From NCBI GenBank assembly GCA_019828545.1, contig JACVRA010000087.1:1-64000 (forward strand): a stretch of DNA of 64,000 bases, given 5' to 3'. The position numbers were made by a program, and so were the translations under genes. The notes beneath the pieces were generated by a model. The model was not told the origin of the DNA. It saw nothing but the letters and a program-made list of their open reading frames with translations, and did not search any database. Shown here piece by piece: positions 43,787 to 54,889 of the stretch. Position 1 is the stretch's first letter; the number at the start of each line of letters is the position of its first letter. Source of the stretch: Paracamarosporium sp. OC-R06-R3 (Eukaryota > Ascomycota > Dothideomycetes > Pleosporales > Didymosphaeriaceae).

Positions 43787-44860
43787 TCACTCCTCCTCGT
43801 TGTCATCTCCCTCGTCGTCATCTCCCTCGTCGTTATCGTCCTCCTCGCCCTCGTCCTCGCCATGGGTACTAGACGCCTCACCCGTCTTGCTCTCTCCAGA
43901 ATCCTCTGAAGACGACAGCATGGCAGCGGCCGCGTACAGCAGCTCCCCCATACGCTCGGCATGATCCTCCCGGATGTGATCCAAGAGATCCTCTATCTGC
44001 GCTGTCTGGAACCCACACCCCTCCACCGAGCACGTGTACTGGGTGGTCGTGCTCTTCTTGCCCGCACCATGCATACTTATTTCATGCTTTTTGATATTGT
44101 CCTTGCGGTTGGCGGTGTGGTCGCAGAACGAGCACTTGAACGATAGTTGTTTTCCGCTCGCAGGGTGCGCCCGCTTTATATGGCGCCCGAGGTTATCGGA
44201 GCGAGCGTACTTGTTGCTGCAATGCGGGCATTGGAGATCGCCGCCCGGGGCTCGGCCGGGTGTTGCGCCGGAAGAGGATGGGGTGCGCGTGGTCGGTGCG
44301 AATCGTCCGATTTGACCGGCGTATTCGTCTTCTTCTTCTTCTTCTTCTTCTTCTTCTTCTTCTTCTTCTTCTTCTTCTTCGTCCTTTTCCTCTTCTTCAA
44401 AGTCGTCGGCGGTGTTGTCCTCGGGTTCTGCAGGAGCTATGCTTCATATTAGCTAGGATGTTCGGCAGGCATGTTGACTAGAATCCTTACCCTTGCCTTT
44501 CCCCTTGTCCTTCTGGCCGCTTGTGCCGTCGAGCGTCATGGAGAAGTCGGTGAGTTCGTGGAAGCCCTCGGAGTTGCCGTTCCCGTGCTCGGATTTAGTG
44601 TTCGTCGCGGTGGCTATATACTCATAAGAAAAGACTTCTCATGATGCTGTAGCTTGGGTACCCACCCTCATCTCCGGCAGTGCTAACAGGTTCCCTATTG
44701 TTATGGGTGTCGCTGGTCTCTTGAGGAAGGTCGGGGTTCTTTGTGACATCTGGAGGGATGTTAGCAAGGTTTTTATGTGTTGTCAAGTGGATAACGAACC
44801 TTTGTTTTTGGCCATCTCACTGGTAATGTTACTGGAAGGGGAGTTGCGTGTGGAAGACAT
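43787..44860 (-). CDS. C2H2 zinc-finger protein 3 of a tandem trio, with poly-Glu tract
   Basis: Exons (minus) 44860-44800, 44749-44666, 44613-44491, 44436-43787; all three introns are phase 1; 305 residues. Three fingers: CPHCSNKY...LGRHIKRAH, CSFCDHTA...IKKHEISMH and CSVEGCGF...LLDHIREDH. Before them lies an acidic block with 17 Glu in a row, coded by a pure GAA run. After them comes a second acidic tail of Glu/Asp/Gly ending the protein. It is related to gene 2 by finger order, by the RADxx/REDH-type linker after finger 3 and by the KGKGK stretch before the last intron. Role: probable chromatin or transcription factor; no pathway evident. Confidence 0.78.
44330..44380 (-). repeat. GAA microsatellite, 17 uninterrupted units
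   Basis: Fifty-one bases of TTC on the plus strand, coding 17 consecutive Glu in C2H2 gene 3, bounded on each side by an Asp codon. Pure trinucleotide runs of this length usually vary between strains. Confidence 0.9.
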
Positions 44861-45261
44861 CGTATCAGATGTGGTGGTTTGTAGGATTCAAAAGAGGAAG
44901 AGTGGTTCAAAGATTTATGAAAGGTTGGAAGTCGTTGACTGAAATCTTCAAGAGTACTTTGGAATTTCTTGTCCGCGGTGGCGGCGGCAAGATCTTTATA
45001 AACTGGGCGGGTTAACGGTTGCCAGGTGAATAGCGCCAAGCGCGTTCTCAAGAAATTCAACCTCACCCAATGTTCAGCTCAGTTACTCGTATAAAACTCG
45101 ATAACGTAAATATGCATTATATGGTACTTTCCTTAGAAAGAAACGCGCGACCCGTAACCGAAAGAACTACTCGCTCGCTGGTATATGCCTGATGCCTCGA
45201 AACGCCGTGCCCAGAATAGCAAATGCCGCAGAACCGCAAACCAGAATAATAGAACGTACGT
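44861..45261. other. Intergenic: promoter of C2H2 gene 3
   Basis: Short spacer between two minus-strand genes; nothing else recognised. Confidence 0.5.
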
Positions 45262-47517
45262 TTACTCCCTATGCCTATCCCTGTACATCGTGTTCCACGC
45301 TTCTATAACTCTTTGATCAATACGCGCCGCCTCTTTGTTGAGCTCCTTCGTCCTCGCCTTCCATCCTTCGAGATCGTGCTCCTTCAACGCCAGATGCGTC
45401 TTGATAGTCGTCTCGCACATACGGCGGTGCGCAAGCCCGCGCTCAGCCTCTATGCGATCGGCGGGCTCCATAATGTTCTTGTTCAACATGCCTTTGACCT
45501 TCCGAATTCCCATAATCGTGCTTTCTTTCCTGTTCCTCCAATACTTAACTGTTTCACCGTGGGTTTTTACATGTTGCTGGAAGCTATATCGCTTTTGAAG
45601 GAATACGCGGACGTCGACAGATACGGGCCCGGGGATTTCGTCGCCTGATTCGCCGTCTGAGTCGGCGGGGTCGGCGTCAGGATCGAGAAATTCATTGACA
45701 GCAGGAGATTCCATGCCAGAACTGATCGGGGTACCCGGAGCAAGGCGACGAGGCAGGCGTGGTGGCAGGTTTGGAATAAAAGCAAGCACATTGTCTTCGC
45801 TCTCGCTAACAGCTGTGCTTGATGGTTGGCCCGTGCGGCGTCCCGATCGTCGAGCGTCGCGGGTGCGCACGTTAGGAACATCGTCTTCCGCATCCGACAG
45901 TGACGCCGAAGCCCTGGGGGTGGGATTGTGAGACCGCTTGGGGCGTTTGAAAGGCCGGCTATGCATACGCTGATCGTCTCGCGATGAGTCATGCGTCTGT
46001 AGTCGCTTGCAGGCAATTTTGAGCTGGTCTACGAACGAGCCGTTGAATGGCATTTTGTGTTTGTCGAACCCGAGTAGTTTTTCCTTTGCAGCGATAATGA
46101 AATAGTACTTGACCAATGCCTTTAAGAGTAGCTCCTCAGCTCGATCTCCACCCTGAATGCTGTCGAAGGCTGGACCGAGTTTCAGGTCAGGTAGTACATC
46201 TTTGATCTTTAAATCATCCTCGATGATGATGTCAGTATCTGCGCGGAAGGCATGAACGTGCATGCGAGGGGCAGCACGATCGTTCTTGTCGTGCATCTTG
46301 AATGAGGCCCATGCCTCGCTGCCTTCGAGCTCCGTTCGTGACGTGTCGTCGCGAAACGTACCAAGAAGAAGTCGTAAGCCGAGGAAGCCCGGCTGATTAG
46401 TGTGGATTTTCTTGAATGTGCAGGTCTTCAATTGGGGCAAGTGCGATAGGGTGTCGTGTCCCATTTTCTTCTGAATGTCTCTCAATGTGGGGTCAGTGTC
46501 AACAACCGCTTCTTCCATTAGTGTGTCAGGTGTCGGGAGAGACTGTCGAAGAAGCGATTCTGTCTCCAGAGTCATGGCGACGTCGGTGTCGAGCGCGTCA
46601 ATTGCTGCAAGTCCAGCACCAGGCGCAGAGTCGCCCGCGGAAGCCACGCTTGCTTCACGGGTCGAGCCTTCGGCACTGTCGACCATGCTGACATCTAATG
46701 CTGACTCCTTGGGGGTTTGGTGAGGTGTGGGAAGTCTGGTGGCGTTGACGAGCTCAGACTCTTCGGGCTTCACACACGATTTCGACGGCTCCCGGCTTGT
46801 GCGAGCGCTGTGCCCAGCTTGAACATCGTCCATTATTAGGTCGACTGTTGATGGCTTATTTGGATTTTCTGAGAATGCACGGTCGAGCGGGCTGAAGTCG
46901 TCATTTTTGCCTAAGCACATCTGCACATCTATTCGTTCTTCGTCTTCGTGGATAACTTGTTCGTTTTTATAATGGCTTGTTGTTTTGAGTCGTGCAAGTA
47001 CTGCGACAAGATTTTCGTAGTTGGGCTGTGGCAATTGGGCGTGGTAGTTGTTCTGCGATGCCCAGACCAAAAGAAAATATTTGATGAGAGCGATGGTGTG
47101 ATCTTGACACTCTGGCGAGCGCTCATAGACGGGATCCGATTTCTTGTCCCATGAAAGTGGCAGAATTTTTCTGAAAGCATCAGTCTCTGCCTTTCCTATG
47201 CGGATGAGCTCGATAGACGGGTCGCCCTTTCTCCGGTTGGAACAGGATGGCAACTCGAACGCCGCAATCGCTTCGCCTCCCACATCCACATTCAACAGTT
47301 GGACGTCCTGCTTTGGTTTGATGACGTGGGCAAACACCGCGCTCTCCTTTTCGCTGTTTAGACCATAGAGGTCCTCATTGATGACGATGCGCTGGCTGTA
47401 CAATTGAAAGAGTTCCCGTGGCAAGATAGACAGAAGAAATCCGAAACCATCATCTAGAAGGCGGTTATCGAGCTCTTCAAGATCAGCGCGTATAGCAGAT
47501 GACTTATCGCGCGCCAT
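45262..47517 (-). CDS. Orphan 751-residue protein, function unknown
   Basis: Single uninterrupted frame of 751 residues; the ATG at 47517 opens it. I do not recognise a family. Residues 1-180 look folded (LLDDGFGFLLSILPRELFQLY, a BTB-like or interaction-type segment by appearance only). Residues 200-340 are polar with PTPHQTPKE, probably disordered. A second folded part around 345-490 contains FLGLRLLLGTFRDD and LLLKALVKYYFIIAAKEKLLG. Then comes a basic KRPKRSHNP patch and Arg-rich linkers. The last 120 residues are charged and helical, fitting a coiled coil. No signal peptide, membrane span or zinc motif. Nuclear location is plausible from the basic patches. It sits in the same one-strand block as the C2H2 trio. 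Confidence 0.75.
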   Translation of the reverse strand: MARDKSSAIRADLEELDNRLLDDGFGFLLSILPRELFQLYSQRIVINEDLYGLNSEKESAVFAHVIKPKQDVQLLNVDVGGEAIAAFELPSCSNRRKGDPSIELIRIGKAETDAFRKILPLSWDKKSDPVYERSPECQDHTIALIKYFLLVWASQNNYHAQLPQPNYENLVAVLARLKTTSHYKNEQVIHEDEERIDVQMCLGKNDDFSPLDRAFSENPNKPSTVDLIMDDVQAGHSARTSREPSKSCVKPEESELVNATRLPTPHQTPKESALDVSMVDSAEGSTREASVASAGDSAPGAGLAAIDALDTDVAMTLETESLLRQSLPTPDTLMEEAVVDTDPTLRDIQKKMGHDTLSHLPQLKTCTFKKIHTNQPGFLGLRLLLGTFRDDTSRTELEGSEAWASFKMHDKNDRAAPRMHVHAFRADTDIIIEDDLKIKDVLPDLKLGPAFDSIQGGDRAEELLLKALVKYYFIIAAKEKLLGFDKHKMPFNGSFVDQLKIACKRLQTHDSSRDDQRMHSRPFKRPKRSHNPTPRASASLSDAEDDVPNVRTRDARRSGRRTGQPSSTAVSESEDNVLAFIPNLPPRLPRRLAPGTPISSGMESPAVNEFLDPDADPADSDGESGDEIPGPVSVDVRVFLQKRYSFQQHVKTHGETVKYWRNRKESTIMGIRKVKGMLNKNIMEPADRIEAERGLAHRRMCETTIKTHLALKEHDLEGWKARTKELNKEAARIDQRVIEAWNTMYRDRHRE

Positions 47518-48639
47518 GTGCGCTGACGATTGAGTCGAGTTCAGGTGCCGAATGATTAGAGTCGCGCACAGTCAGTCGGTCGTCCGGCTGCTGCGCTGGC
47601 TAGGCGAATGAGAGTGGTCTGGATCAGGTTCAGGGTGCAAGCGGTATTCTATCATCCAGACGGCGCAAAACAAGCTGGGCAACGAGCCTCTGATGCAAGA
47701 AGACGACGAGAAGAGTTTGAACAGTGAATATGAAGAGCGACAGGTGATGAGAGAGCGCCGAAACGGTTGCATTCCAGGAGGTTCGTGCGCGCCAAGGCCA
47801 GCATCTCCGTGATTGGCCACTCGTCCGCCCTACACGAACGATCCTGATCAGAGGCCCGGGCTAAGGGGCTTGCTTTTCACTCTGGAGGGGCTGTGGTCCA
47901 GGAATTCCATGATGCGAGAAGCCTTGCTGGCATTCTTCACTGGCAATGCCCCGTTCCTTGGGGGCGGCCATCGACAGCAAGACAAGCAATCTAAAGAGGC
48001 GTTGAGTTGCACCTGCATGACCCCAAATGGCATCTCCTTTGATTGGTGCAACATCATCCTCGCCAGCAGTCAGACTCTCAGCTCCAAGTCAGTCATAATG
48101 ACTACACCAACACATCTTCGACATCCATCAACTGCTGGAAGCGTATTCAGGACCTTCCACAGTACACACGGAGCCTGAAGATGAACGACGGTGGCGATCA
48201 GGATGATAACCACCGAGCCCAGGAATCACTGACATGGCTGGACGAGCCGATGGTGCGCTGGTGTAATGAAATTGCACCCTATGCGAGTGGCCGGAACGCC
48301 CCGGCACGCCTACTCCTAGCGCCGGCAGCTCTGGAGGGATGAACAAACAAGGCTTGTGGGACCGCGACACCAGACACCCAAACTGCAGAGACCAAACCTC
48401 AGACGAAAGCTCATCCATTCTCACCTCATCCTCAAGGCGTGATGAGCAGCACAATGTGCCCAGAATGTGGGGCCTGTATGAGCATCTCGGGCGTAGAAGA
48501 CTGTATATTAGCCGACCCCACCGCCACATCCTCGCGACTATCATCAGCACCACCACAACCCTTTAAAAGCAGACCGTCATTCCATTGAATGAATCACACA
48601 TAAAAAGCACAAAATACAGAACACGAAACACAAATCACA
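47518..48639. other. Bidirectional intergenic region
   Basis: Between the divergent orphan gene (start 47517) and the flavin monooxygenase (start 48640). Frames in it show no family-like sequence. The monooxygenase side has a CA-rich leader from about 48590. Confidence 0.5.
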
Positions 48640-49923
48640 ATGGCACACTTTCCTCGTCGTCCACCTTCAGGTATCAAAGTCATCATCGTGGGTGCAGGGT
48701 TCGCCGGCATCGCTGCAGCCATAGAATGCGACCGCAAAGGCCACACAGTAACGCTTCTCGAAAAAGCCGACTCCATTGAAGAGATCACGCGTTTCGGTGA
48801 CATCATCAGCTTTGACCCTAATGGCGCGCGCCTCTTTGAGCGATGGCCTGGCGTGATCGAGGCCATGTACAAAGTCGCGCGTAAGACGTCTTGGCTCGAC
48901 CTGTATCATTGGAAAGGCGAGTTTGTTACGAGACAATCTTTTGCAGACGAGAAAAGCTGGGGCCCGCGCATCAATGGACATAGAGGGGAGTTGTACGATA
49001 TCATCTACCAGCATGCGAAAGACCGTGGACTAGACATTAGGCTTAGTCAAAGGGTGACGGATTATTTCGAGGATGATGGGAAGGCGGGTGTGGTCGTTAA
49101 CGGAGAGGAGATGGTTGCCGACATTGTTATCGCAGCCGAAGGAGTGCGGTCACGTGGTCGAAAGATCGTACTAGGGTTTGATGATAAGCCGAAGTCTTCG
49201 GGATACGCGGTGTATCGGTGCTGGTTCCCCGGCGATGCGATCAAAGACAACGCACTCATCAGACACCTAGTCGTAAATGGAGACACCCATTCCGGATACA
49301 TCGGACCGGACCTGCACTTCCTTGTTTCCTCGCTGAAAGATGGAAAGGAGTTCAACTGGGTGTTTACGCACGTCGATGACGGTAACATAGAAGAAAGTTG
49401 GCAATTTCCCGGGAAGATCGAGGAGTGTCTCAAGTATGTAGAGGGCTGGGCACCCGTCGTTCAAGAGATCGTGAGGTCGACACCCAAAGATGCGAGGCTC
49501 ATCGACCACAAGCTCGTCTTCCGCGATCCATTGCCAACATTCATCTCACCCAAAGCACGCATTGTTCTTATCGGTGATGCAGCGCACCCCTTCCTTCCGA
49601 CCTCGATTCAAGGAGCGAGTCAGTCGATTGAAGATGGCGTTGTGTTAGCGTCGTGTCTAGAGCTCGCCGGAAAGAACAACATCCCGCTCGCGGTGAAGAC
49701 GCATGAGAAGATACGCTATGAAAGGGTACACAGAGCGCAGGCGACAGGCGTGAAGACTAGAGAAAGGTGGCACAAGGCGAACTGGGATGAGATTCGGAAG
49801 ACGCCTGAGGCGATTCACCTGGCGAGAGAGGCGTGGCTGTTGAACTTCGACGCGGAGAAAGATTGCTACGAACGCTATGAAGGAGTCGCGAAGAACATAG
49901 AAGGAGAACGAGCAAGATTGTAG
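48640..49923 (+). CDS. FAD-dependent monooxygenase, salicylate-hydroxylase-like
   Basis: Group A flavoprotein hydroxylase using NAD(P)H and oxygen on an aromatic or polyketide-type substrate. Single exon, 427 residues. Visible: the dinucleotide motif IIVGAGFAGIAAAIE near the N-terminus with ELLEK-type beta2 end (VTLLEKA), the GHRGELYDII Arg region, the DG-type motif reading AAEGVRSRGR, and the FAD ribityl motif VLIGDAAHPFLP. The DG motif has Glu in place of Asp before Gly. No signal peptide or C-terminal membrane anchor. It is convergent with a secreted flavin oxidase 254 bp away. Substrate unknown. Confidence 0.92.
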   Translation: MAHFPRRPPSGIKVIIVGAGFAGIAAAIECDRKGHTVTLLEKADSIEEITRFGDIISFDPNGARLFERWPGVIEAMYKVARKTSWLDLYHWKGEFVTRQSFADEKSWGPRINGHRGELYDIIYQHAKDRGLDIRLSQRVTDYFEDDGKAGVVVNGEEMVADIVIAAEGVRSRGRKIVLGFDDKPKSSGYAVYRCWFPGDAIKDNALIRHLVVNGDTHSGYIGPDLHFLVSSLKDGKEFNWVFTHVDDGNIEESWQFPGKIEECLKYVEGWAPVVQEIVRSTPKDARLIDHKLVFRDPLPTFISPKARIVLIGDAAHPFLPTSIQGASQSIEDGVVLASCLELAGKNNIPLAVKTHEKIRYERVHRAQATGVKTRERWHKANWDEIRKTPEAIHLAREAWLLNFDAEKDCYERYEGVAKNIEGERARL

Positions 49924-50177
49924 ATTGAATTCCCATCCCGCTAATGTTACGATAGCGGTTAGACTCTCCTCTGTTTATATGAGCGTTCCCTCGCCCACTC
50001 CGTCTCTCATTGATGAGAAACCCAAGACCTCTTTCTTTTCGTTTCGGGCCTCACTTTGAGCAGTCTCGACTAAGAGCAAGACATTGTTAAGATCATCATA
50101 TATTGAAACAGTGCTAGTGCACCCTCCGACCCCACAAAAGCCTTTTTTCGTTCATTTTCATTTAGTGCCCCGCATCC

Positions 50178-51904
50178 CTACAACCCAAGCTTGAAACCTC
50201 CCGGCACCGCCTTTTGAAAGATCCCCTGCGGATCATACTGCTTACTCACACTCTTCAAAAATGCGACCTCCTCGTTTCCATACCCCGTAATCGGATCCTG
50301 CCACTGACTAGCATAATTCAAATACACCCACTCATTATATATCCCCTTTTCCTTTGCCAATGCAATCAAATCAGTCTCAAGCTTGCGCATCCTGTCATAC
50401 ACCCACTGGTTATCCAGGGCACTCGGCCAGATAAGCGTGAAGAGCAAATTAATCAGGTCGTCATCGAACCGGTCGAAGCCTAGTACGTTGTCTTTTGCAT
50501 CCTTGGAGTACAGCACGTGCGGCATCGGCTGGAACGCCATAGTGAGCGCAAGACCAAGCGCAAGGAAGAGATCTTGTGATGCGTCGTTGACGCGCTCGTA
50601 CACCTCCTCCATGAACGCCGGGGAAACATCCGGGTTGTTGACGAAGCTCATCGTGACGAAGAAATTGTTTTGACCCTGCGAGATAGCAGCGTCGCCGCCG
50701 ATCTCGCTCGCGAAACTGCTGAGCTTCGCTTTGCGGATCGAGGACGAGAGTTTGGGCATGTCGACTAGCGGTTTGAAGACGGGAGGTGGCCAAGTGGCGG
50801 TTCCATCGGTGTAAGTTGCCGTGTGCATGATGGAGACGGGGATGCCTTGGACCCAGGCGAAGACGGTGATGAGGGCGGCGTAGGGGTCGTAAGTTGAGCT
50901 TTGGGTGAAGTTTGCCATGAAGGAGAAGTACTCTTCTTTGTTCGTGAAGGGTTGGTCGATCTGGCCGCCCCAGAACTCGCCCTGTTGGAAGAGATTTGCG
51001 TCGAAGCGGGTGACAATTCCGAAGTTGTTGCTGCCGCCTCTGAGTGCGCGGAAGAGACGTGGATTTCTTGTGCTGGTGGCGGTTACGATGCTGCCATTTC
51101 CGAGGACGACTTCGTAGGCTTTGATATTGTTACAGGCGAAGCCGTAGCGTCCGGAAAAGAAAGAGACGCCGCCTAGGGAAAACATTAGATCAAGGAACAG
51201 AGCTGTGCTTGAGATACGCACCTCCTGTGATTAGCCCGGCTACACCTACTTGACTTAAGCGACCGCCAACCATTGCAAGGTTCAAGTCGTCGAGAACGCC
51301 ATATACGTTTCTCCATCGGTTGCCTGGGCCAACGCTGACTGTTTTCTGATCACTTGCAACCGTGACCTGATTTAGACTCTGTGTATCGATAGTGACCCCG
51401 CCGTCAATGTTGGCTGCTCCAGCATGGGGCGTGTGTCTGAAGCCGGGTCAGGACGAATTTCAGGAGTAAAAGGATGGTTCCGAGTTACCCTGCGCCTCTC
51501 ACGGCGAACTCACAACCAGGAATCGACGCCTGATAACCAACGCTAAGAATTGTGACTGCGGTAGATACATCTTGAGTGGTGGTTGGGATGACGATGCACG
51601 ATGGATGTAAACTTTGCTCTTGTGCTGACCAGAAGGTAATCTGAGAAGAGGTGTAGGACAGGTTGGTAGCGAACGCAACTTTTCCAGGAAGGAAGTTATC
51701 TAAAGCAACGCACTTCGAGCGTCAGCACCCCTACGCGACCTGAAAAAGGCTCCCTGTACGTACACAAACATTATCATTCCTCTTCGTTAACAAATCAAGT
51801 AATAAACCAAGGATACCTTTCCGGTCCACAGGAGCGGAATAGGCGAGCTGTGAAAGGAACGCAAAGCAAAAGAATGCGACCCGAACAATTGTTGACAGTG
51901 CCAT
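50178..51904 (-). CDS. Secreted FAD-linked oxidoreductase, berberine-bridge-enzyme type
   Basis: Oxidises a sugar, alcohol or secondary metabolite with covalently bound FAD. Exons (minus) 51904-51764, 51712-51489, 51436-51222, 51172-50178; 524 residues. The start at 51904 opens a signal peptide (VAFFCFAFLSQLAYSAP); an in-frame ATG at 51931 is less good. FAD-binding half: VRGAGHTPHAGAANIDGG with the His that usually carries FAD, VSVGPGNRW, GRLSQVGVAGLITGG, and GVSFFSGRYGFACNN. The BBE C-terminal box NEWVYLNYASQ and a YDPQGIFQ end are present. A TATAAATA box lies 40 bp before the start. Confidence 0.9.
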
Positions 51905-51943
51905 CGCGGAGGTACACACAAAGTCCACCAATTCAACTTGGGG

Positions 51944-51951
51944 TATTTATA
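51944..51951 (-). promoter_or_regulatory. TATA box of the secreted flavin oxidase
   Basis: TATAAATA on the minus strand, 40 bp before the ATG at 51904. The short distance supports the inner ATG as start. Confidence 0.5.
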
Positions 51952-53061
51952 CTGATATGTGCCACCACCTCATGTGGCGGCGTATGTTTCAACGCAGCTC
52001 ACCTCCAGCAGCACTCCGAACCAACACACCGTATATAATTACCCGTTTCCTAATGAGGTAACGCCAAACCCATCGTATGAGTATTGTGAAGGCCTGTTCC
52101 TAGCGTATTTTCTCCACACCTGCTACCCAAAACTACAAGCGAGGCACTTGGGTACTTTCCAACCCGGTTTTTATCGTACGAATTCATGTATCGTGCATAC
52201 GGATTCGTTAAATGAAGCCGTTTTCGTGTTGCAGGAGCTAGCGGCCTGTACACGTGGAAACACTCACGCTCGCTTGCCCAGCCGCTGGCGAGAACGTCGT
52301 GCGATGACATCGGTGGCTGTCCTATTAAAGGGCGTGGAGAGGGAGAGAATTGTCGAGAGACATTCTGTCCGGCCTCTCCGGGCTGATTTGAGAAGTAGCG
52401 TGAGAACATGCAGCTCGCCATGGTTCTGGTAGCAAGACGCAAAACGACAACGCTCCATTTTTCATTCGCCCAAGAGGACCACGGTTCCTACCGGATATCT
52501 CGTATTGATGCATTTACGCGCCACTAAACTGCATTAGTTGTGTACGGATTGTCAGATTAAAAGTCTCGATCCCGATTTCGTATTCAGCCAAAAGCCAGTG
52601 TGGACTCCACCGTAAAACGGTTACATTGCAGAAGCGAGAAGAATCCCACGTATTGAACGACGACGATGCCCCGTCACGATGGCGAGAACTTTGATGCATG
52701 CGTCCGGCTTTGGGGTTCTGGAAGTTTTGAGGTGGTGCGATGACCCACATCCAAGCGGGTCTGTGCTTATGTAAAGCGACGTGTCTCTGGAGGAATTGAA
52801 ATTGAACATGCCGTACAGTCAGCAAATGCAGATATGCCTGTATTAAGAAGAACACTCTTCGAAAGCAACGAAGGTATTTCCAGTTGTATTAAGTCGCATG
52901 GATATCTCTTTGTCATGGGTATCATCTGGCCGAGCGTAGTTATTTCACTAACGCGGCTTCCAAAGTCTCTCCTCTTCCTCCTTTTCTTCTATCGTCCCCT
53001 TCGTATCGCTTTCTCTTTCCATCTCTGATCTATAACAACAAGTTCAAGTCTTCCATTTGAT
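51952..53061. other. Intergenic, nothing recognised
   Basis: Upstream region of the flavin oxidase on the left and 3' flank of the ricin-like gene on the right. No gene supported. Confidence 0.5.
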
Positions 53062-54124
53062 TTAGTCCGATATAGGACTGCTACCTGTTCGTCTGTTTGT
53101 CTCTTCTGCGGACAACTCTTGCCTCGGTATATCCCCGCCAGACAACTCAGCCGGCGGTTGTAGATTAAGCGGCAGCTCAGCCCTGTTTGAGTTTGTATCC
53201 AGTTCTGCTTTTTCAGCGACTCCAATATACCCATATTTTGTAGCGTCTTCACCGGCTTCACCATTGTGTCTTTGTGCGTAAGGATTTGGTTCGTCGGTGG
53301 GTGATACGGCGCGCCGCTTTCGCCTTCGGAAGAGGAAGAGGCCTAGCACAACGAGAGCAATCAGTGCCGCACCAGCAATACCGACCCCAATTCCCGCTTT
53401 GGCACCTGTGCTGAGGCCGCCCGATGATGCGCTAGCGGGTGATGCGGAATTAGATGGATTCGACGAACTCGTGGAACTTGACGCGGTGGAGGATGATGTC
53501 GAGCTTTCTGTCGCCGTCGCCGGTAACTGTGCGCATGTTAGCATCACGATTTCATATTTCCAACTTCGTTCTGCCTACACTTATCGCAGACCGGGAGAAT
53601 CTTGCGTCGTCAATCGTTCCAATATCTGTGCCGTTGACCTCTCCGATCGCTTCAAAGGAAAATGATCTTTTAGGCTCCATATCATCATTTCTGGAAATGA
53701 CCGCTTCTGTGCCTTGTCCGTCGTCTTTGTTCCCGGTTTCCAAACGCAAGTCCGTGCCATTCGCCTTGTTCGTGAAGAAGAACGAGCCGTTTTCCCATGG
53801 CGATATTTTCCAGTAGATGGAGGCGTCTGAAATGTTACCTCTGATCATACGCGCCTGCGTATAGCTTTGTACACCGCCATTCGCTACCAACGTTGTGGCC
53901 AAAAAGCCGTTGGGCCCTGAAGCCTCCGTTCTCAGGACATAATATTCTGAGTCGATAGCCATGATTTGCCATTTTTGAGTGGGTTGGCCTTGCTGGATCT
54001 GATTTGTGGATTTGAAGACAGAGCCAAGGGTTGAGTTGGTATCAAAAAGGTAGGTTCCGACAAAAGAGTTTTTTGTGTCGTTACCGGTGTAAATGTGGTA
54101 CCAGCGGTCCTCGTCGAAGTTCAT
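53062..54124 (-). CDS. Single-span membrane protein with ricin-B-like outer domain
   Basis: Exons (minus) 54124-53579 and 53526-53062; 336 residues. The N-terminal 180 residues look like a beta-trefoil of ricin-B type (W-Y-HIYT start, QKWQIMAIDSEYYVLR, IYWKISPW, FFFTNKANGTDLRL), with several N-x-T/S sites that fit an extracellular face. A Ser/Thr-rich stem follows, then one membrane helix (AGIGVGIAGAALIALVVLGLFLF), a basic stop-transfer RRRKRR and a polar cytosolic tail with NPYA and YGYIGV. No signal peptide is visible before the trefoil, which is odd for this layout; an upstream signal exon might be missed, or the helix acts as reverse anchor. The intron uses a GTAGGC donor with a GCTAAC branch point. 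Possible surface sensor; ligand unknown. Confidence 0.75.
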
Positions 54125-54889
54125 CTTGTGAATCTAGCCTGCGCCCACCAGGGCGGCGCGCGGTGTCGCAAAGTTTCAGAGCGGTGTTCTGCCGGAACCA
54201 AATCTCGTGGCGATCAATGATGTTTGTACCGCAGCGGCTCCAAGCCCAAATGGCCCCAACCAGCCCCCCGTGCGAAAAGTGCAGGGTTTCGGGATCTCAA
54301 AGCATTGGTTCGCCTTAGCCTCGTAATCCTTGCATGCAGAATGCGCACACGTTGCACCGCGGTACCACGTTTAGGATGATCGACATAGCATCACCACACA
54401 TAAGATATCCATATACACGATGAAGCTGCAGGCGCTCTTGAACAGACAAAAATCTAATCTGAAGAAAGGGCCTTTTCGTGAACAGTGTTATCATCTGGTG
54501 ACACGGTTGCAGCCTTACCGAGGTAGCGCATTTCCACTGGGCCCACGGAGCCGCGACAATGCTCTTGATTGGTTCTCACACACATATTCCATACCGATTG
54601 ACAAGGCGCCTGATCGGGCGTAACCTTGGCAGCTTACAACCCGGCTGTGCAAGAACAGAATTGCGGCAGGGCAAACTTAACAGCAGTAGTACCTAAGCGA
54701 GCGAGCCATTCATGTCCGATGAGGCGGAGACAAGAGGCTTCTATAACTGGATATCGACAAACCATCTGTCGGAAAGTTTTGCGGACAACACAGCCCCCCC
54801 TTTGGACAAGAACGTACACAATTAGTATTGTGCGACTACTTGACTGGATGGAAACTTCTGTGAACCGTAACTATCCGTATCATCCAGCT
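54125..54889. other. Intergenic between the ricin-like and HET genes
   Basis: Promoter side of the ricin-like gene and 3' flank of the HET gene. No signal-peptide exon could be assembled here with confidence. Confidence 0.4.

Noticed and set aside
44147..44481. Poly-Phe and poly-Leu frames opposite the GAA run
   Set aside because: Antisense or shifted translations of the trinucleotide repeat in C2H2 gene 3.
47813..48342. Plus-strand frames upstream of the monooxygenase
   Set aside because: No family-like sequence; position fits a promoter and leader.
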